Shown here: positions 28,467 through 38,137 of the stretch, in pieces | Layout: every line of letters starts with the position of its first letter | Numbering within the stretch: position 1 is the stretch's first letter | Source: Novosphingobium naphthalenivorans NBRC 102051 | GTDB lineage: Bacteria; Pseudomonadota; Alphaproteobacteria; Sphingomonadales; Sphingomonadaceae | Length of the DNA: 64,000 bases | Assembly (NCBI RefSeq): GCF_001590985.1 | Contig: NZ_BCTX01000001.1 | Coordinates: 122,446-186,445 of the forward strand | Direction of reading: 5' to 3' | Program-made: the position numbers and the translations under genes | The notes under the pieces: generated by a model | What the model saw: the letters and a program-made list of their open reading frames with translations, nothing else | What the model was told of the DNA's origin: nothing | The model's database searches: none

Positions 28467-30481
28467 TCCGCGGCCTCCGCGATCTCCTCGCCGTGCAGCA
28501 GTTCAGCCGAACATTGCTGCATGGTCGCGCTGGCGCGGGCGATGGGGTTGGTCATGTAGAAGTCCTTGACCGGGTAAGCGATCAGGCCGGAGGCAGAGCC
28601 GCCGCCGGCAGGCAGGACGCTCCCGTAGTCCGCCAGTCCTTCGATGCCAAGTGCAGGAACTTCAGCAATCATTGCGTTTCGCAATTCCTCGAAGCTGTCG
28701 AAACCCAGCCCGACGCCGAAAGCGTCGGCCAGAGCGCGCAGGATCGACCAGTCCTCACGGGCATCGCCGGGTGCGAACACGGCCTTGTCGGCCCACTGCA
28801 CGCGCCCTTCGGTGTTGACGTAAGTGCCGGCCTTCTCGGTATAGGCCGCAGCCGGCAGGATCACGTCAGCGGCATGGGCGCCCTTGTCGCCGTGATGGCC
28901 GATGTAGACGATCATCGAGTCGGCGAACTTGGTGTAATCCACCTCGTCCGCGCCGAGCGAGAGCAGCACCTTGGGCTTGGCCGCGACGATATCGGCAAGG
29001 CCGCCCTTCTGAGCGTAGCCGAGCATCAGGCCGCCCATGCGGGCCGCTGCCATGTGCAGCACGTTGAAGCCGTTCCACGTGGTGCCGTCTTCGAGTTCGC
29101 GCACCACGCCGATCTGCTCGCCGACCGACAGCGCGGCTTCGAGGCCGCCCCGGCCGAGCGCCGCACCGCCGAGAATGATCGCCGGACGCTTGGCGTCGCG
29201 GATCGTTTCCCAGACGTGGTTCGGCAGGTTGCTGATAACCGACAGGTCCTCGCCAAGGAATTCGCCGCCGAACGTGGTTTCCCACTCGGGGCCGATCAGG
29301 AAGACCTTGGCGCCGCGCTTCACCGCCTTGCGCAGGCGGGTGTTCACCAACGGCGCTTCCCAGCGCACGTGGCTGCCGACGATCAGGATCGCATCGGCAG
29401 TCTCAAGGCCCGAGAACGTCGTGTTGAAGTTCACTGCCGCAAGGCTGGACGTGTCGTAGTCCATGCCGGTCTGGCGGCCTTCGAGCAGGCTGGAGCCGAG
29501 GGCGCCAACCAGCTTCTTCGCGGCGAACATGGTCTCGCAATCGAGCATGTCACCGGCAACCGCGGCAATCGAATTGCCCGGGTTCAGCGTGGCAATGGCC
29601 TGGAACGCCTCGTTCCAGCTTACGGCAACCAGCTTACCGTCGCGGCGCAGATACGGCTTGTCGAGGCGGCGCTTCACAAGGCCGTCGACCATGTAGCGCG
29701 CCTTGTCGCTGATCCACTCCTCGTTCACGTCGTCATTGACGCGCGGGAGAATGCGCAGGACTTCGCGGCCCCGGCTGTCGATGCGGATATTGGCGCCGAC
29801 GGCGTCCGACACGTCGATGCCGAGCGTCTTCTTGAGCTCCCACGGCCGCGCCTCGAAGGCATAGGGCCGCGAGGTCAGCGCGCCGACCGGGCAGAGGTCG
29901 ATCACATTGGCCGACATCTCATGCTTGGCGGCCTGCTCCAGATACGTCGAAATCTGGGTGCTTTCGCCGCGATAGAGCGCGCCGATCTCGTCCACGCCCG
30001 CGATCTCTTCGGAGAAGCGCACGCAGCGGGTGCAGTGGATGCAGCGCGTCATCATGGTCTTGATGAGCGGGCCCATGTACTTCTCGGTCACGGCGCGCTT
30101 GTGCTCGTGATAGCGCGAGCCGCCGCGGCCATAGGCCACCGACTGGTCCTGCAGGTCGCACTCGCCGCCCTGGTCGCAGATCGGGCAGTCGAGCGGGTGG
30201 TTGATGAGGAGGAACTCCATCACCCCTTCCCGCGCCTTCTTGACCATCTCGCTGTCGGTGCGGATTTCCTGACCTTCGGCGGCCGGGAGCGCACACGACG
30301 CCTGCGGCTTGGGCGGTCCGGGCTTCACCTCGACCAGACACATGCGGCAGTTGCCGGCGATGGACAGGCGCTCATGATAGCAGAAGCGCGGGATTTCCTT
30401 ACCGGCCAGCTCGCAGGCCTGCAGGACAGTCGCGCCTGCCGGAACTTCGAGTTCTACGCCGTCTACGGTAACTTTAGGCAT
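28463..30481 (-). CDS. nuoG: NADH-quinone oxidoreductase subunit G
   Basis: A 672-residue peripheral-arm subunit. The N-terminal ferredoxin domain holds the [2Fe-2S] cluster N1b (cysteines in [15 protein letters not shown] and QASC). Cluster N5 has the His/Cys set [14 protein letters not shown]. Cluster N4 has CIHCTRC and CPVGAL. The remainder is a molybdopterin-oxidoreductase-like domain without cofactor; I see no Cys set for the extra N7 cluster of E. coli, as usual in alphaproteobacteria. The ATG at 30481 shares one base with the nuoF stop. Confidence 0.97.
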   Translation of the reverse strand: MPKVTVDGVELEVPAGATVLQACELAGKEIPRFCYHERLSIAGNCRMCLVEVKPGPPKPQASCALPAAEGQEIRTDSEMVKKAREGVMEFLLINHPLDCPICDQGGECDLQDQSVAYGRGGSRYHEHKRAVTEKYMGPLIKTMMTRCIHCTRCVRFSEEIAGVDEIGALYRGESTQISTYLEQAAKHEMSANVIDLCPVGALTSRPYAFEARPWELKKTLGIDVSDAVGANIRIDSRGREVLRILPRVNDDVNEEWISDKARYMVDGLVKRRLDKPYLRRDGKLVAVSWNEAFQAIATLNPGNSIAAVAGDMLDCETMFAAKKLVGALGSSLLEGRQTGMDYDTSSLAAVNFNTTFSGLETADAILIVGSHVRWEAPLVNTRLRKAVKRGAKVFLIGPEWETTFGGEFLGEDLSVISNLPNHVWETIRDAKRPAIILGGAALGRGGLEAALSVGEQIGVVRELEDGTTWNGFNVLHMAAARMGGLMLGYAQKGGLADIVAAKPKVLLSLGADEVDYTKFADSMIVYIGHHGDKGAHAADVILPAAAYTEKAGTYVNTEGRVQWADKAVFAPGDAREDWSILRALADAFGVGLGFDSFEELRNAMIAEVPALGIEGLADYGSVLPAGGGSASGLIAYPVKDFYMTNPIARASATMQQCSAELLHGEEIAEAAE

Positions 30482-31788
30482 TACTCAGCGGCCTCCGCAA
30501 CGTTGCCAGCCTCAGCAATCCGGCGCTCCAGCTCGGGGCGGAAGTGGCGGATCAGGCCCTGGATCGGCCATGCGGCCGCATCGCCCAGAGCGCAGATAGT
30601 GTGGCCTTCGACCTGCTTGGTCACCTGGAACAGCATGTCGATTTCCTCGACCGCTGCATCGCCGGTGCGCAGGCGTTCCATCACGCGCCACATCCAGCCC
30701 GTGCCTTCGCGGCAGGGCGTGCACTGGCCGCAGCTCTCGTGCTTGTAGAAGTGCGAGAGGCGGGCAATGGCGCGCACGATGTCGGTGGACTTGTCCATCA
30801 CGATCACGGCGGCGGTGCCGAGGCCCGAGCCGAGCGCGCGCAGACCGTCGAAATCCATCGGCGCGTCCCAGATCTGGTCGGCCGGGACCAGCGGAACCGA
30901 GGACCCGCCCGGGATCACGGCCAGCAGGTTGTCGCGCCCGCCGCGGATGCCGCCGCAGTGCTTCTCGATCAGCTCGCTGAAGGGAATGCTCATTTCCTCT
31001 TCGACGACGCACGGACGGTTCACATGGCCCGAAATCTGGAAGAGCTTGGTGCCCTTGTTGTTGTCACGCCCGAAGCTGGAGAACCAGCTCGCGCCGCGCC
31101 GCATGATGGTGGGCGCAACCGCGATGGATTCGACGTTGTTGACCGTGGTCGGACAGCCATAGAGGCCCGCGCCGGCCGGAAACGGCGGCTTGAGGCGAGG
31201 CTGGCCCTTCTTGCCTTCGAGGCTTTCGATCATCGCGGTTTCTTCGCCGCAGATGTAAGCACCGGCGCCGCGGTGGATGAAGACGTCGAAATCGTAGCCC
31301 GAACCGGCCGCGTTCTTGCCCAGCAGGCCCGCCGCATAGGCTTCATCGCGCGCAGCGAAGAGCGTCTCCGCCTCGCGGATATATTCACCGCGAATGTAGA
31401 TGTAGGCCGCACGCGCACCCATCGCGAAACCGGCAACCAGCGCGCCTTCCAGCAGCAGGTGCGGATCGTGGCGGATGATCTCGCGGTCCTTGCACGAACC
31501 CGGCTCGGATTCGTCGGCATTGATGACGAGGAAGCTGGGCTTGGGATTGCCGTTCTGATCGACCGGCGGCTGCTTGGGCATGAAGGACCACTTCATGCCG
31601 GTCGGGAAGCCTGCACCGCCGCGTCCGCGCAGACCCGAGGCCTTCATTTCCTCGATGATCGCTTCGCGGCCCTTGGCGATGATGTCCTTGGTGCCGTCCC
31701 AGGCGCCGCGCGCCTGCGCTTCCTTCAGGTTCCACGGCTGATAGCCGTAGACGTTGGTGAAGATGCGGTCCTTGTCCTGGAGAGCCAT
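30481..31788 (-). CDS. nuoF: NADH-quinone oxidoreductase subunit F (NADH and FMN site)
   Basis: A 435-residue subunit that oxidises NADH. The FMN/NADH-binding glycine loop is [13 protein letters not shown], with a second at [19 protein letters not shown] sequence. The [4Fe-4S] cluster N3 is bound by CGQCTPC and a later Cys in TICALGD. Start ATG 31788 lies three bases after the nuoE stop. The C-terminus (NVAEAAE) resembles that of NuoG (EIAEAAE), probably by chance. Confidence 0.97.
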   Translation of the reverse strand: MALQDKDRIFTNVYGYQPWNLKEAQARGAWDGTKDIIAKGREAIIEEMKASGLRGRGGAGFPTGMKWSFMPKQPPVDQNGNPKPSFLVINADESEPGSCKDREIIRHDPHLLLEGALVAGFAMGARAAYIYIRGEYIREAETLFAARDEAYAAGLLGKNAAGSGYDFDVFIHRGAGAYICGEETAMIESLEGKKGQPRLKPPFPAGAGLYGCPTTVNNVESIAVAPTIMRRGASWFSSFGRDNNKGTKLFQISGHVNRPCVVEEEMSIPFSELIEKHCGGIRGGRDNLLAVIPGGSSVPLVPADQIWDAPMDFDGLRALGSGLGTAAVIVMDKSTDIVRAIARLSHFYKHESCGQCTPCREGTGWMWRVMERLRTGDAAVEEIDMLFQVTKQVEGHTICALGDAAAWPIQGLIRHFRPELERRIAEAGNVAEAAE

Positions 31789-31791
31789 GGC

Positions 31792-32460
31792 TTACCACTC
31801 CCCTCGATAGTCGTGATTTTCGGTAATCATCGCTGCGAGGTTGGTCGGCTCGCCCACCGGCTCCACCGTGTGGCGGCCCGGCTCCTGCGTTCCGGCCTTG
31901 GGCGTCTCGCCCTTGGCCAGCGCGTCGAGCACGACATCGAGACGCTCGGGCGTCAGATCCTCGTAGTTGTCGTCGTTGATCTGCACCATCGGAGCCGAGG
32001 CGCAGTTGCCCATGCACTCGACTTCGGTGAACGACCACATGCCGTCCCCGGTGATGTGCCCCGCCTTCATCCCGCGCTTCTTGCAGGCGGCGATGATGTC
32101 GTCAGACCCGCGCAGCATACACGGCGTGGTGCCGCAGACCTGCACGTGAAAGCGGCCGATCGGAGCGATGTTGTACATCGTGTAGAACGTCGCGACCTCG
32201 ACCACGCGGATGATCGGCATGTCGAGGTAGGCCGCGACATATTCCATCACCGGGATCGGCAGCCACCCTTGCGTGTTCTCTTCCGCACCAACCTGGCGCT
32301 GGGCGAGATCGAGCAGCGGCATCACGGCCGAGCGCTGGCGCCCTTCCGGATAGCGGGCGACGATCTCTTTCGCCTTCGCGGCGTTTGCTTCAGTCCAGGC
32401 AAAATTGCCCCAACGCGCCCGCAGTTCGGGCGTATCAGGTTCGATATAGCGGTCAGCCAT
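31792..32460 (-). CDS. nuoE: NADH-quinone oxidoreductase subunit E
   Basis: A 222-residue thioredoxin-fold subunit carrying the [2Fe-2S] cluster N1a. The ligands are in CGTTPCMLRG and CMGNCASAP. A C-terminal extension of about 50 residues, rich in Pro, Glu and Thr, follows the core, as in other alphaproteobacteria. Start ATG 32460 overlaps the end of the preceding small membrane gene by 8 bases. Confidence 0.96.
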   Translation of the reverse strand: MADRYIEPDTPELRARWGNFAWTEANAAKAKEIVARYPEGRQRSAVMPLLDLAQRQVGAEENTQGWLPIPVMEYVAAYLDMPIIRVVEVATFYTMYNIAPIGRFHVQVCGTTPCMLRGSDDIIAACKKRGMKAGHITGDGMWSFTEVECMGNCASAPMVQINDDNYEDLTPERLDVVLDALAKGETPKAGTQEPGRHTVEPVGEPTNLAAMITENHDYRGEW

Positions 32461-32653
32461 GCTTACCCCTGCGCTTCAGCCATTGATCCTGGCCGAAAAA
32501 GAAAATCTCAAATCCACCAATCGCCGTCGCGAGCATCGCGATCGTCGGCGAAGGCTGCGATCCGGTAGAAAGCACTCCGAAATAGAGCGCGACGAGGAAC
32601 ACCCCGGTCATGGCCGCCCAGACGCGGATCATTTCGACCGTCGTGAACCTCAC
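32453..32653 (-). CDS. Small membrane protein inserted in the nuo operon
   Basis: A 66-residue protein with two hydrophobic segments (about 10-29 and 37-53) and a basic C-terminus (WLKRRGKHG). I do not recognise a family. The start is GTG 32653, overlapping the previous gene by 4 bases (GTGA), and the end overlaps nuoE by 8 bases, so it is translated as part of the operon. Possible roles are a complex I accessory subunit or assembly factor; this comes from position only. The two-helix hairpin would fit a single-copy supernumerary membrane subunit. Confidence 0.7.
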   Translation of the reverse strand: MRFTTVEMIRVWAAMTGVFLVALYFGVLSTGSQPSPTIAMLATAIGGFEIFFFGQDQWLKRRGKHG

Positions 32654-33000
32654 CGGATGAACTCCACCCGGCTGCACTTGTCGCCTTCGAAGCTGTAGAC
32701 GGCGAGAACGTCGAACGGTTCGACGAGGTCCGAACCATCGCTGGCCGGACCACGCGTCACGTGCTCGCGGAAGACGACGTAGTTGTCGGTCACTTCACGC
32801 GAGACGATCTCGGCCTTGTTCTGCGGCCACTTGGCGAAAGCCGCCGCAAGGCCCGAACGCGTGCCTTCCTTGCCTTCACGCACAACCGCGCCGCGATAGT
32901 TCGCCTCGCAGGCCTCATCGGTCATGTACGAGACGTACAGATCGGCATCCTGCGCGTTGTAGGCGCCGATCATGGCCTCAGCGATGGCAAGCTTGCTCAC
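32650..33000 (-). CDS. NTF2/SnoaL-like protein inserted in the nuo operon
   Basis: A 116-residue protein with the alpha-plus-beta cone pattern of the NTF2-like (SnoaL) superfamily: N-terminal helices ([23 protein letters not shown]), then strands ending [15 protein letters not shown]. These small pockets bind diverse ligands and many are not enzymes. The start is GTG 33000, giving a 4-base overlap (GTGA) with the nuoD stop; GTG 33009 is another option. Location between nuoD and the next small gene, with overlaps on both sides, links it to complex I expression. Its job there is unknown. Confidence 0.75.
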   Translation of the reverse strand: MSKLAIAEAMIGAYNAQDADLYVSYMTDEACEANYRGAVVREGKEGTRSGLAAAFAKWPQNKAEIVSREVTDNYVVFREHVTRGPASDGSDLVEPFDVLAVYSFEGDKCSRVEFIR

Positions 33001-34208
33001 CGGTCGCACTCCCCGAACACCACGTCGATGGCGCCCAGAATGGCGGTCGCGTCCGGCAGCATGTGGCCCTTGGACATGAAGTCCATCGCCTGCAGGTGCG
33101 AGAACGCGGTCGGGCGGATCTTGCAGCGGTAAGGCTTGTTGGAGCCGTCCGAGACCAGATAGACGCCGAATTCACCCTTGGGGCTTTCGGTGGCCACGTA
33201 GACTTCGCCCGCCGGAACGTGGAAGCCTTCGGTGTAGAGCTTGAAGTGATGGATCAGCGATTCCATCGAGCTCTTCATCTCACCGCGCTTGGGCGGGGAA
33301 ACCTTGCGATCGTCCGAGCAGATCGGGCCTTCGGGAATCTCGGCCAGGCACTGCTTCATGATCTTCGCGGACTGACGCACTTCCTCGACGCGGACCATGA
33401 AACGGTCGTAGCAGTCCGAGTTCGTACCGACCGGGATCTCGAAGTCCATGCGGTCATAGACGTCGTAGGGCTGCTGCTTGCGGATATCCCAGGGGATGCC
33501 CGCAGCGCGGATCATCGGGCCGGAGAAGCCCCAGGCAATCGCGTCTTCCTTCGAAACCAGCGCGATGTCGACATTGCGCTGTTTGAAGATGCGGTTGTCG
33601 ACGACGAGGCTCATCGCGTCCTCGAACAGGCGCGGCAGGCGCGTGTCGAGCCATTCGCCAATGTCGGCAAGCAGCTTGAGCGGCACGTCCTGATGCACGC
33701 CGCCGGGACGGAACCAGGCCGAGTGCATACGGGCGCCCGAAGCGCGCTCGAAGAAGTTGAGGCAGTCCTCGCGGATTTCGAACAGCCACAGGTTCGGCGT
33801 CATGGCACCCACGTCCATGACGTGCGAGCCCATGTTGAGCATGTGGTTGCAGATGCGGGTCAGCTCGGCGAAGAGCACGCGCAGGTACTGGGCGCGCAGC
33901 GGCACTTCGACGTTGAGCAGCTTTTCGACCGCCAGCACGTAGGAGTGCTCCATGCCCAGCGGCGAGCAGTAGTCCAGGCGGTCGAAGTACGGCAGCGCCT
34001 GAAGGTAGGTCTTGTGCTCGATCAGCTTCTCGGTGCCGCGATGCAGCAGGCCGACGTGCGGATCGATGCGTTCGATCACTTCGCCGTCCAGCTCCATGAC
34101 CATGCGCAGCACGCCGTGTGCGGCCGGGTGCTGGGGCCCGAAGTTGATCGTATAGTTGTCGACTACGTCACCCGCGGTGGTGGGCGACTGTTCGAGCTGC
34201 ATGCTCAT
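32997..34208 (-). CDS. nuoD: NADH-quinone oxidoreductase subunit D
   Basis: A 403-residue, 49-kDa-type subunit that shapes the quinone site together with NuoB. It contains [14 protein letters not shown] near residue 20, with the His that contacts the quinone head group, and the C-terminal motif related to the [NiFe] hydrogenase large subunit without its metal Cys. NuoC and NuoD are separate genes here, unlike the fused nuoCD of E. coli. Start ATG 34208 overlaps nuoC (ATGA). Confidence 0.97.
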   Translation of the reverse strand: MSMQLEQSPTTAGDVVDNYTINFGPQHPAAHGVLRMVMELDGEVIERIDPHVGLLHRGTEKLIEHKTYLQALPYFDRLDYCSPLGMEHSYVLAVEKLLNVEVPLRAQYLRVLFAELTRICNHMLNMGSHVMDVGAMTPNLWLFEIREDCLNFFERASGARMHSAWFRPGGVHQDVPLKLLADIGEWLDTRLPRLFEDAMSLVVDNRIFKQRNVDIALVSKEDAIAWGFSGPMIRAAGIPWDIRKQQPYDVYDRMDFEIPVGTNSDCYDRFMVRVEEVRQSAKIMKQCLAEIPEGPICSDDRKVSPPKRGEMKSSMESLIHHFKLYTEGFHVPAGEVYVATESPKGEFGVYLVSDGSNKPYRCKIRPTAFSHLQAMDFMSKGHMLPDATAILGAIDVVFGECDR

Positions 34209-34834
34209 ACCTTGTCTCCCTCGGCCTTCTCGTCGCCGGGCAGCACGTATTCCGCGCCTTCCCAGGGGCTCATGAAGTCGAACTGACGCAGATCCTGCGC
34301 AAGCTTGACCGGCTCGTAGACGACGCGCTTGTCCTCTTCGGAATAGCGCAGTTCCTGATAGCCGGTGAGCGGGAAGTCCTTGCGGAACGGATGGCCCTCG
34401 AAGCCGTAGTCGGTGAGGATGCGGCGCAGGTCCGGGTTGCCGGCGAAGATCACGCCGTACATGTCGAACACTTCGCGCTCCAGCCAGCCCGCGTTGGGCC
34501 ACAGCGTGGTTACGGTCGGCACCGGGGTGTTCTCGGCCGCGGAGACCTTCACCAGCAGGCGATGGTTCTTGGTGTACGAGAGCAGCATGTACACGACTTC
34601 GAAGCGCTCGGGACGCGAGGGGTAATCGACCCCCGCCATTTCCATCAGCGACTGGTACTCATGCTCGTCGCGCAGCAGGCGCAGCGCGTCCTCGATCTGG
34701 TCGCGCGCGATGGTGAGCACGACTTCGCCATGCTCTTCCTTAGAGGCGACCAGCATCGAGCCGAGTGCGGCCGAAAGCGTGTCGATCACGCCTTCATTCG
34801 AAGCGAACTTGGGGGCGGAATGCAGAACAGCCAT
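34205..34834 (-). CDS. nuoC: NADH-quinone oxidoreductase subunit C
   Basis: A 209-residue, 30-kDa-type peripheral-arm subunit. The signature is [20 protein letters not shown] followed by [13 protein letters not shown]. Its stop codon overlaps nuoD by 4 bases. It begins six bases after the nuoB stop. Confidence 0.97.
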   Translation of the reverse strand: MAVLHSAPKFASNEGVIDTLSAALGSMLVASKEEHGEVVLTIARDQIEDALRLLRDEHEYQSLMEMAGVDYPSRPERFEVVYMLLSYTKNHRLLVKVSAAENTPVPTVTTLWPNAGWLEREVFDMYGVIFAGNPDLRRILTDYGFEGHPFRKDFPLTGYQELRYSEEDKRVVYEPVKLAQDLRQFDFMSPWEGAEYVLPGDEKAEGDKV

Positions 34835-34840
34835 CTGGTC

Positions 34841-35410
34841 TTACCTTTCCACCGTGCCGACGCGGCGAATCTTCCGCTGAAGCTGCATCACGCCGTAAAG
34901 CAGCGCTTCGGCAGTCGGCGGGCAGCCGGGCACGTAGATGTCGACCGGAACGATACGATCGCAGCCACGCACGACAGAATAGCTGTAGTGGTAGTAACCA
35001 CCGCCATTGGCGCACGAGCCCATCGAGATGACGTACTTCGGCTCCGACATCTGGTCATAGACCTTGCGCAGCGCCGGGGCCATCTTGTTGCACAGCGTGC
35101 CGGCCACAATCATCACGTCCGACTGACGCGGGGAAGCGCGCGGGGCAACGCCGAAGCGCTCCATGTCGTAACGCGGCATGTTCACGTGGATCATCTCGAC
35201 CGCGCAGCAGGCCAGGCCGAAAGTCATCCACCACAGCGAGCCGGTGCGGGCCCACTGGAACAGCTCCTCGGTGGATGTGACGAGGAAGCCCTTGTCGGAA
35301 ACTTCCTGATTGAGGTCGTTGAAGAACGACTGGTCGGGGGGCGTAACTGAACCGGAGTGGGGGCCGCCCTGGGAGAGCGGCTGTCCGGCAGAATTCACAA
35401 GCGTGCTCAT
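34841..35410 (-). CDS. nuoB: NADH-quinone oxidoreductase subunit B (cluster N2)
   Basis: A 189-residue subunit holding the terminal [4Fe-4S] cluster N2 that reduces quinone. The four ligands are the adjacent Cys pair in [10 protein letters not shown], the Cys in MGSCANGGG and the Cys in [12 protein letters not shown]. The N-terminal 30 residues are a polar extension. Start ATG 35410 overlaps nuoA by 4 bases; the open frame extends nine codons further but into nuoA. Confidence 0.97.
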   Translation of the reverse strand: MSTLVNSAGQPLSQGGPHSGSVTPPDQSFFNDLNQEVSDKGFLVTSTEELFQWARTGSLWWMTFGLACCAVEMIHVNMPRYDMERFGVAPRASPRQSDVMIVAGTLCNKMAPALRKVYDQMSEPKYVISMGSCANGGGYYHYSYSVVRGCDRIVPVDIYVPGCPPTAEALLYGVMQLQRKIRRVGTVER

Positions 35411-35796
35411 TCCCAGTCCAGAGCTCCCTTCTTCCATGCATAGGCAAGGCCAATGGCCAGTTCGCCCAGGAACACCATCATCGTCGTCCAGCCGGCCCAG
35501 CCGGTCAGCTTGAGCGAGACGGCCCAGGGGAACAGGAACGCGGCTTCAAGATCGAAGACGATGAACAGGATCGCCACGAGATAGAAGCGGACGTCAAACT
35601 GGCTGCGCGGATCCTCGAACGCGGGAAAGCCGCATTCGTATTCGCTGTTCTTGTCGGTATTCGGCTGATGCGTTCCGGTCAGGCGGGCAACGCCCATCGG
35701 CAGGAAAACGATCACCCCCGAAAGCGCCAGCGCAATCACCAGGAATATCAGGATCGGCAGGTATTGTGACAGATCAGTCAATGGTTCTGGCCTCAT
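35407..35796 (-). CDS. nuoA: NADH-quinone oxidoreductase subunit A, first gene of the operon
   Basis: A 129-residue three-helix membrane subunit. The conserved loop [19 protein letters not shown] carries the Cys that changes exposure between active and deactive states. Start ATG 35796 (MRPEPL) is taken; a TTG five codons later is an alternative, since the family often begins just before LSQYLPI. It heads a 14-subunit operon that runs to nuoN at 20950, with most neighbours overlapping. Confidence 0.95.
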   Translation of the reverse strand: MRPEPLTDLSQYLPILIFLVIALALSGVIVFLPMGVARLTGTHQPNTDKNSEYECGFPAFEDPRSQFDVRFYLVAILFIVFDLEAAFLFPWAVSLKLTGWAGWTTMMVFLGELAIGLAYAWKKGALDWE

Positions 35797-35910
35797 ACCG
35801 GAATGCGACTGCCGGACTCGTCCCATGCGGAGCACGTCCGGTCGTTGGGCGCGCTCTTAGGACAGGCCTATCAGCATCGCAAGGTGTCCGGGCGGATTAA
35901 TCCGCGCTTA

Positions 35911-35924
35911 TGCATTGCAATGCA
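35911..35924. promoter_or_regulatory. 14-bp perfect palindrome upstream of nuoA
   Basis: TGCATTGCAATGCA, about 115 bases upstream of the nuoA start. It shares TTGCA/TGCAA half sites with the palindrome at 36183-36199. A candidate operator; the protein is unknown. Confidence 0.45.
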
Positions 35925-36182
35925 ACAAGATCACGCCGCGGCAAGCGTATTTCCGGCCTCGCGGGGCCCGTCGCCAGCCCATCGGGGGGAAGATTTCCAC
36001 GCGCCTGCGCCACCACGAGTCGGTCTGGAATTTCCCGCCTCGCGCCCCCACATTGAGCCGGGACATTTTCCCAAATTCCGCCCCGCACGCAAATCAAGGC
36101 AGCAGCAATAACGAGCTTCGTTCCGGTCGCGAGGGATCCCGGCTCAGGAACAATACACTGCAGCGACACTACCTTTTGACGT

Positions 36183-36199
36183 GTTGCATTTGGTGCAAC
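36183..36199. promoter_or_regulatory. Inverted repeat upstream of the thiolase gene
   Basis: GTTGCA-TTTGG-TGCAAC, with six-base perfect arms, 54 bases before the thiolase start. Placement suits an operator. PhaR-type regulators of polyhydroxyalkanoate genes are reported to bind TGC/GCA-containing sites, so PhaR is one guess. Confidence 0.45.
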
Positions 36200-36252
36200 G
36201 CAACATTACCGATTATCAACTGCCTGACACCGTAAACATGAGAGGCAAGCAC

Positions 36253-37446
36253 ATGGCCCAGATTTCGGCTTCCGACCCGATTGTCATTCTTTCCTATGCC
36301 CGCACGCCCATGGGCGGCCTGCAAGGCGCCCTCGCCGGCGCCGAAGCGACCGACCTCGGCGCGACGGCCGTAAAGGCCGCGGTAGAACGCGCCGGAGTCG
36401 CCGGCGAGGATATCGAACGCATCTACATGGGCTGCGTGCTGCCTGCCGGTCTCGGCCAGGCCCCTGCCCGCCAGGCCGCGCTCAAGGCCGGCCTGCCCAA
36501 GTCGGTGCAGGCGACCACCGTCAACAAGGTCTGCGGCTCAGGTATGCAGACGGTCATCATGGGCGCAGAAGCGCTCGCGGCCGGCTCGCTCGACCTGATT
36601 GTCACCGGCGGCATGGAATCGATGACCAATGCGCCGTACCTTTCGAAAAAGCATCGCAGCGGCGCCCGCGCCGGTCACGACACGCTTTACGATCACATGT
36701 TCCTCGACGGCCTGGAAGACGCCTATGAAGGCGGCGCCATGGGCTCGTTCGCGCAGAAGACGGCGGACGAATACCAGCTGACCCGCGAAGACCAGGACGA
36801 ATTCTCGATCGAGTCGCTGCGCCGCGCGGTCGAGGCGATCGAAACCGGCGCCTTCAAGGGCGAAGTCGTTCCCGTCACGGTGAAGACCCGCAAGGGCGAC
36901 GTGATCGTCGATACCGACGAACAGCCGGGCAAGGGCAATCCGGACAAGATCCGCTCGCTCAAGCCCGCGTTCGCCAAGGACGGCACGATCACGGCCGCAA
37001 GCTCCAGCTCGATCTCGGACGGCGCCGCCGCCCTTGTGCTCACCCGCAAGAGCGTGGCCGATGCCAAGGGCCTGACGCCGGTCGCGACGATCATCGGCGT
37101 TGCAGCCCATGCGCACGAACCGGCCCTGTTCACCACCGCTCCGGTCGGCGCGATCTCCAAGCTGATGGAAAAGACGGGCTGGTCGCTCTCCGACGTCGAC
37201 CTGTTCGAAGTGAACGAGGCCTTCGCCTGCGTCGCGATGTTCGCGATGAAGGACCTCGGCCTCCCGCATGACAAGGTCAACATCCACGGCGGCGCCACCG
37301 CGCTCGGCCACCCGATCGGCGCTTCGGGCACCCGCATCATCGTCACGCTGATCAATTCGCTCAAGGACAAGGGCCTGAAGAAGGGCGTCGCCTCGCTCTG
37401 CATCGGCGGCGGCGAAGCGACAGCCGTGGCGGTCGAGCTGGCGTGA
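36253..37446 (+). CDS. Acetyl-CoA C-acetyltransferase (thiolase)
   Basis: A 397-residue thiolase of the biosynthetic (AtoB/PhaA) type, which condenses two acetyl-CoA to acetoacetyl-CoA or does the reverse. The nucleophile is Cys94 in NKVCGSGMQT. The C-terminal motifs NIHGGATALGHPIGASG (His) and SLCIGGGEA (Cys) complete the active site. Start ATG 36253 has AGAGG eight bases upstream; an in-frame ATG at 36238 is less well placed. No phaB or phaC is next to it, so polymer synthesis is not shown; it may serve fatty acid or ketone degradation. A strong terminator follows. Confidence 0.93.
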   Translation: MAQISASDPIVILSYARTPMGGLQGALAGAEATDLGATAVKAAVERAGVAGEDIERIYMGCVLPAGLGQAPARQAALKAGLPKSVQATTVNKVCGSGMQTVIMGAEALAAGSLDLIVTGGMESMTNAPYLSKKHRSGARAGHDTLYDHMFLDGLEDAYEGGAMGSFAQKTADEYQLTREDQDEFSIESLRRAVEAIETGAFKGEVVPVTVKTRKGDVIVDTDEQPGKGNPDKIRSLKPAFAKDGTITAASSSSISDGAAALVLTRKSVADAKGLTPVATIIGVAAHAHEPALFTTAPVGAISKLMEKTGWSLSDVDLFEVNEAFACVAMFAMKDLGLPHDKVNIHGGATALGHPIGASGTRIIVTLINSLKDKGLKKGVASLCIGGGEATAVAVELA

Positions 37447-37475
37447 TCAGCCAGCCCTGTAGCTGAATGAACCAG

Positions 37476-37507
37476 CCCCCGCCCTCACCGGCGGGGGTTT
37501 TCGTTTG
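37476..37507 (+). terminator. Rho-independent terminator after the thiolase gene
   Basis: Stem CCCCCGCC (37476-37483) pairs with GGCGGGGG (37490-37497) over a six-base loop, followed by TTTTCGTTT. It lies 30 bases after the stop codon. Confidence 0.9.
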
Positions 37508-37568
37508 CGTTTTGCGGCAATCGTGCCGGACCTCACGGCTCCGGAAGCGCAGACGGGTTGTGGCCTCC

Positions 37569-38057
37569 TTAAGGCTCCCCCGTCCCCCACAGCGCGTCCT
37601 CGCGCAGGAAGCCCTTGTGGCCGTCGCTGTCGAAAGCGCACCAGCCCTGCTTGCACTCGCCAAGCAGACCAACCACGCCGGGCTCAACCCGCCAGAGCAC
37701 CGGCGACGAGTCGCTGCCGTCGCCGTGCATTTCCGCCAGCCCCTCGCCTTTCACGATGGCGGCGCGCTGGCGGGAGAGTAGAAGGTCGCGCATCCAGCCC
37801 TTGTCGCCGTCAGGATCCTCGACCTGACGCCAGGGCCCTTCGCGGCGGATGATCTTCACCGGCAGGTGCACCCGGCGATAGACCCACTCGATCTTGTACG
37901 AGTCGCCCGGTCCCACGCGCATGTAGGCCTTGTCGGCATCGATCGAGGCCCAGTAGGGCACCTTGTCGTCATCGGCGGCGCGCGCAGGCGCGGGAACCGC
38001 ACAGGGCAAAAGCGCGCAGAGGGCGAACAAAGGCAGCATCGGAGACAAGCGCTTCAT
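37569..38057 (-). CDS. Exported SH3-domain protein
   Basis: A 162-residue periplasmic protein with a signal peptide (about 1-27, ending ARA). Two bacterial SH3-like segments follow: the first has AYMRVGPGDSYKIEWVYRR (about 44-62) with GPWRQVEDPDGDKGWM, and the second has WRVEPGVVGLLGECKQGWCAF and KGFLREDALWG. The pair of Cys in ECKQGWC may form a disulfide. This matches the DUF1058-type SH3 family common next to 2-hydroxyacid dehydrogenase genes in sphingomonads and relatives. Likely binds cell wall; ligand unknown. Start ATG 38057 (MKRLSP) fits the signal peptide. Confidence 0.85.
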   Translation of the reverse strand: MKRLSPMLPLFALCALLPCAVPAPARAADDDKVPYWASIDADKAYMRVGPGDSYKIEWVYRRVHLPVKIIRREGPWRQVEDPDGDKGWMRDLLLSRQRAAIVKGEGLAEMHGDGSDSSPVLWRVEPGVVGLLGECKQGWCAFDSDGHKGFLREDALWGTGEP

Positions 38058-38137
38058 GGGCCTTTCCATACCGCGCAGCAGAGCAACGCTTCAAGGCTCC
38101 TTGACCGGGACCCTGTGGAAGGCATAGCCGGTATGTC

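Larger units (their letters stand above)
35797..36252. other. Divergent promoter region between nuoA and the thiolase gene
   Basis: 456 bases without a gene I can support. It must hold the nuo promoter (leftwards) and the thiolase promoter (rightwards). The right end is AT-richer. Two TGCA-centred palindromes lie here, at 35911-35924 and 36183-36199. No terminator or small RNA is apparent. Confidence 0.6.
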
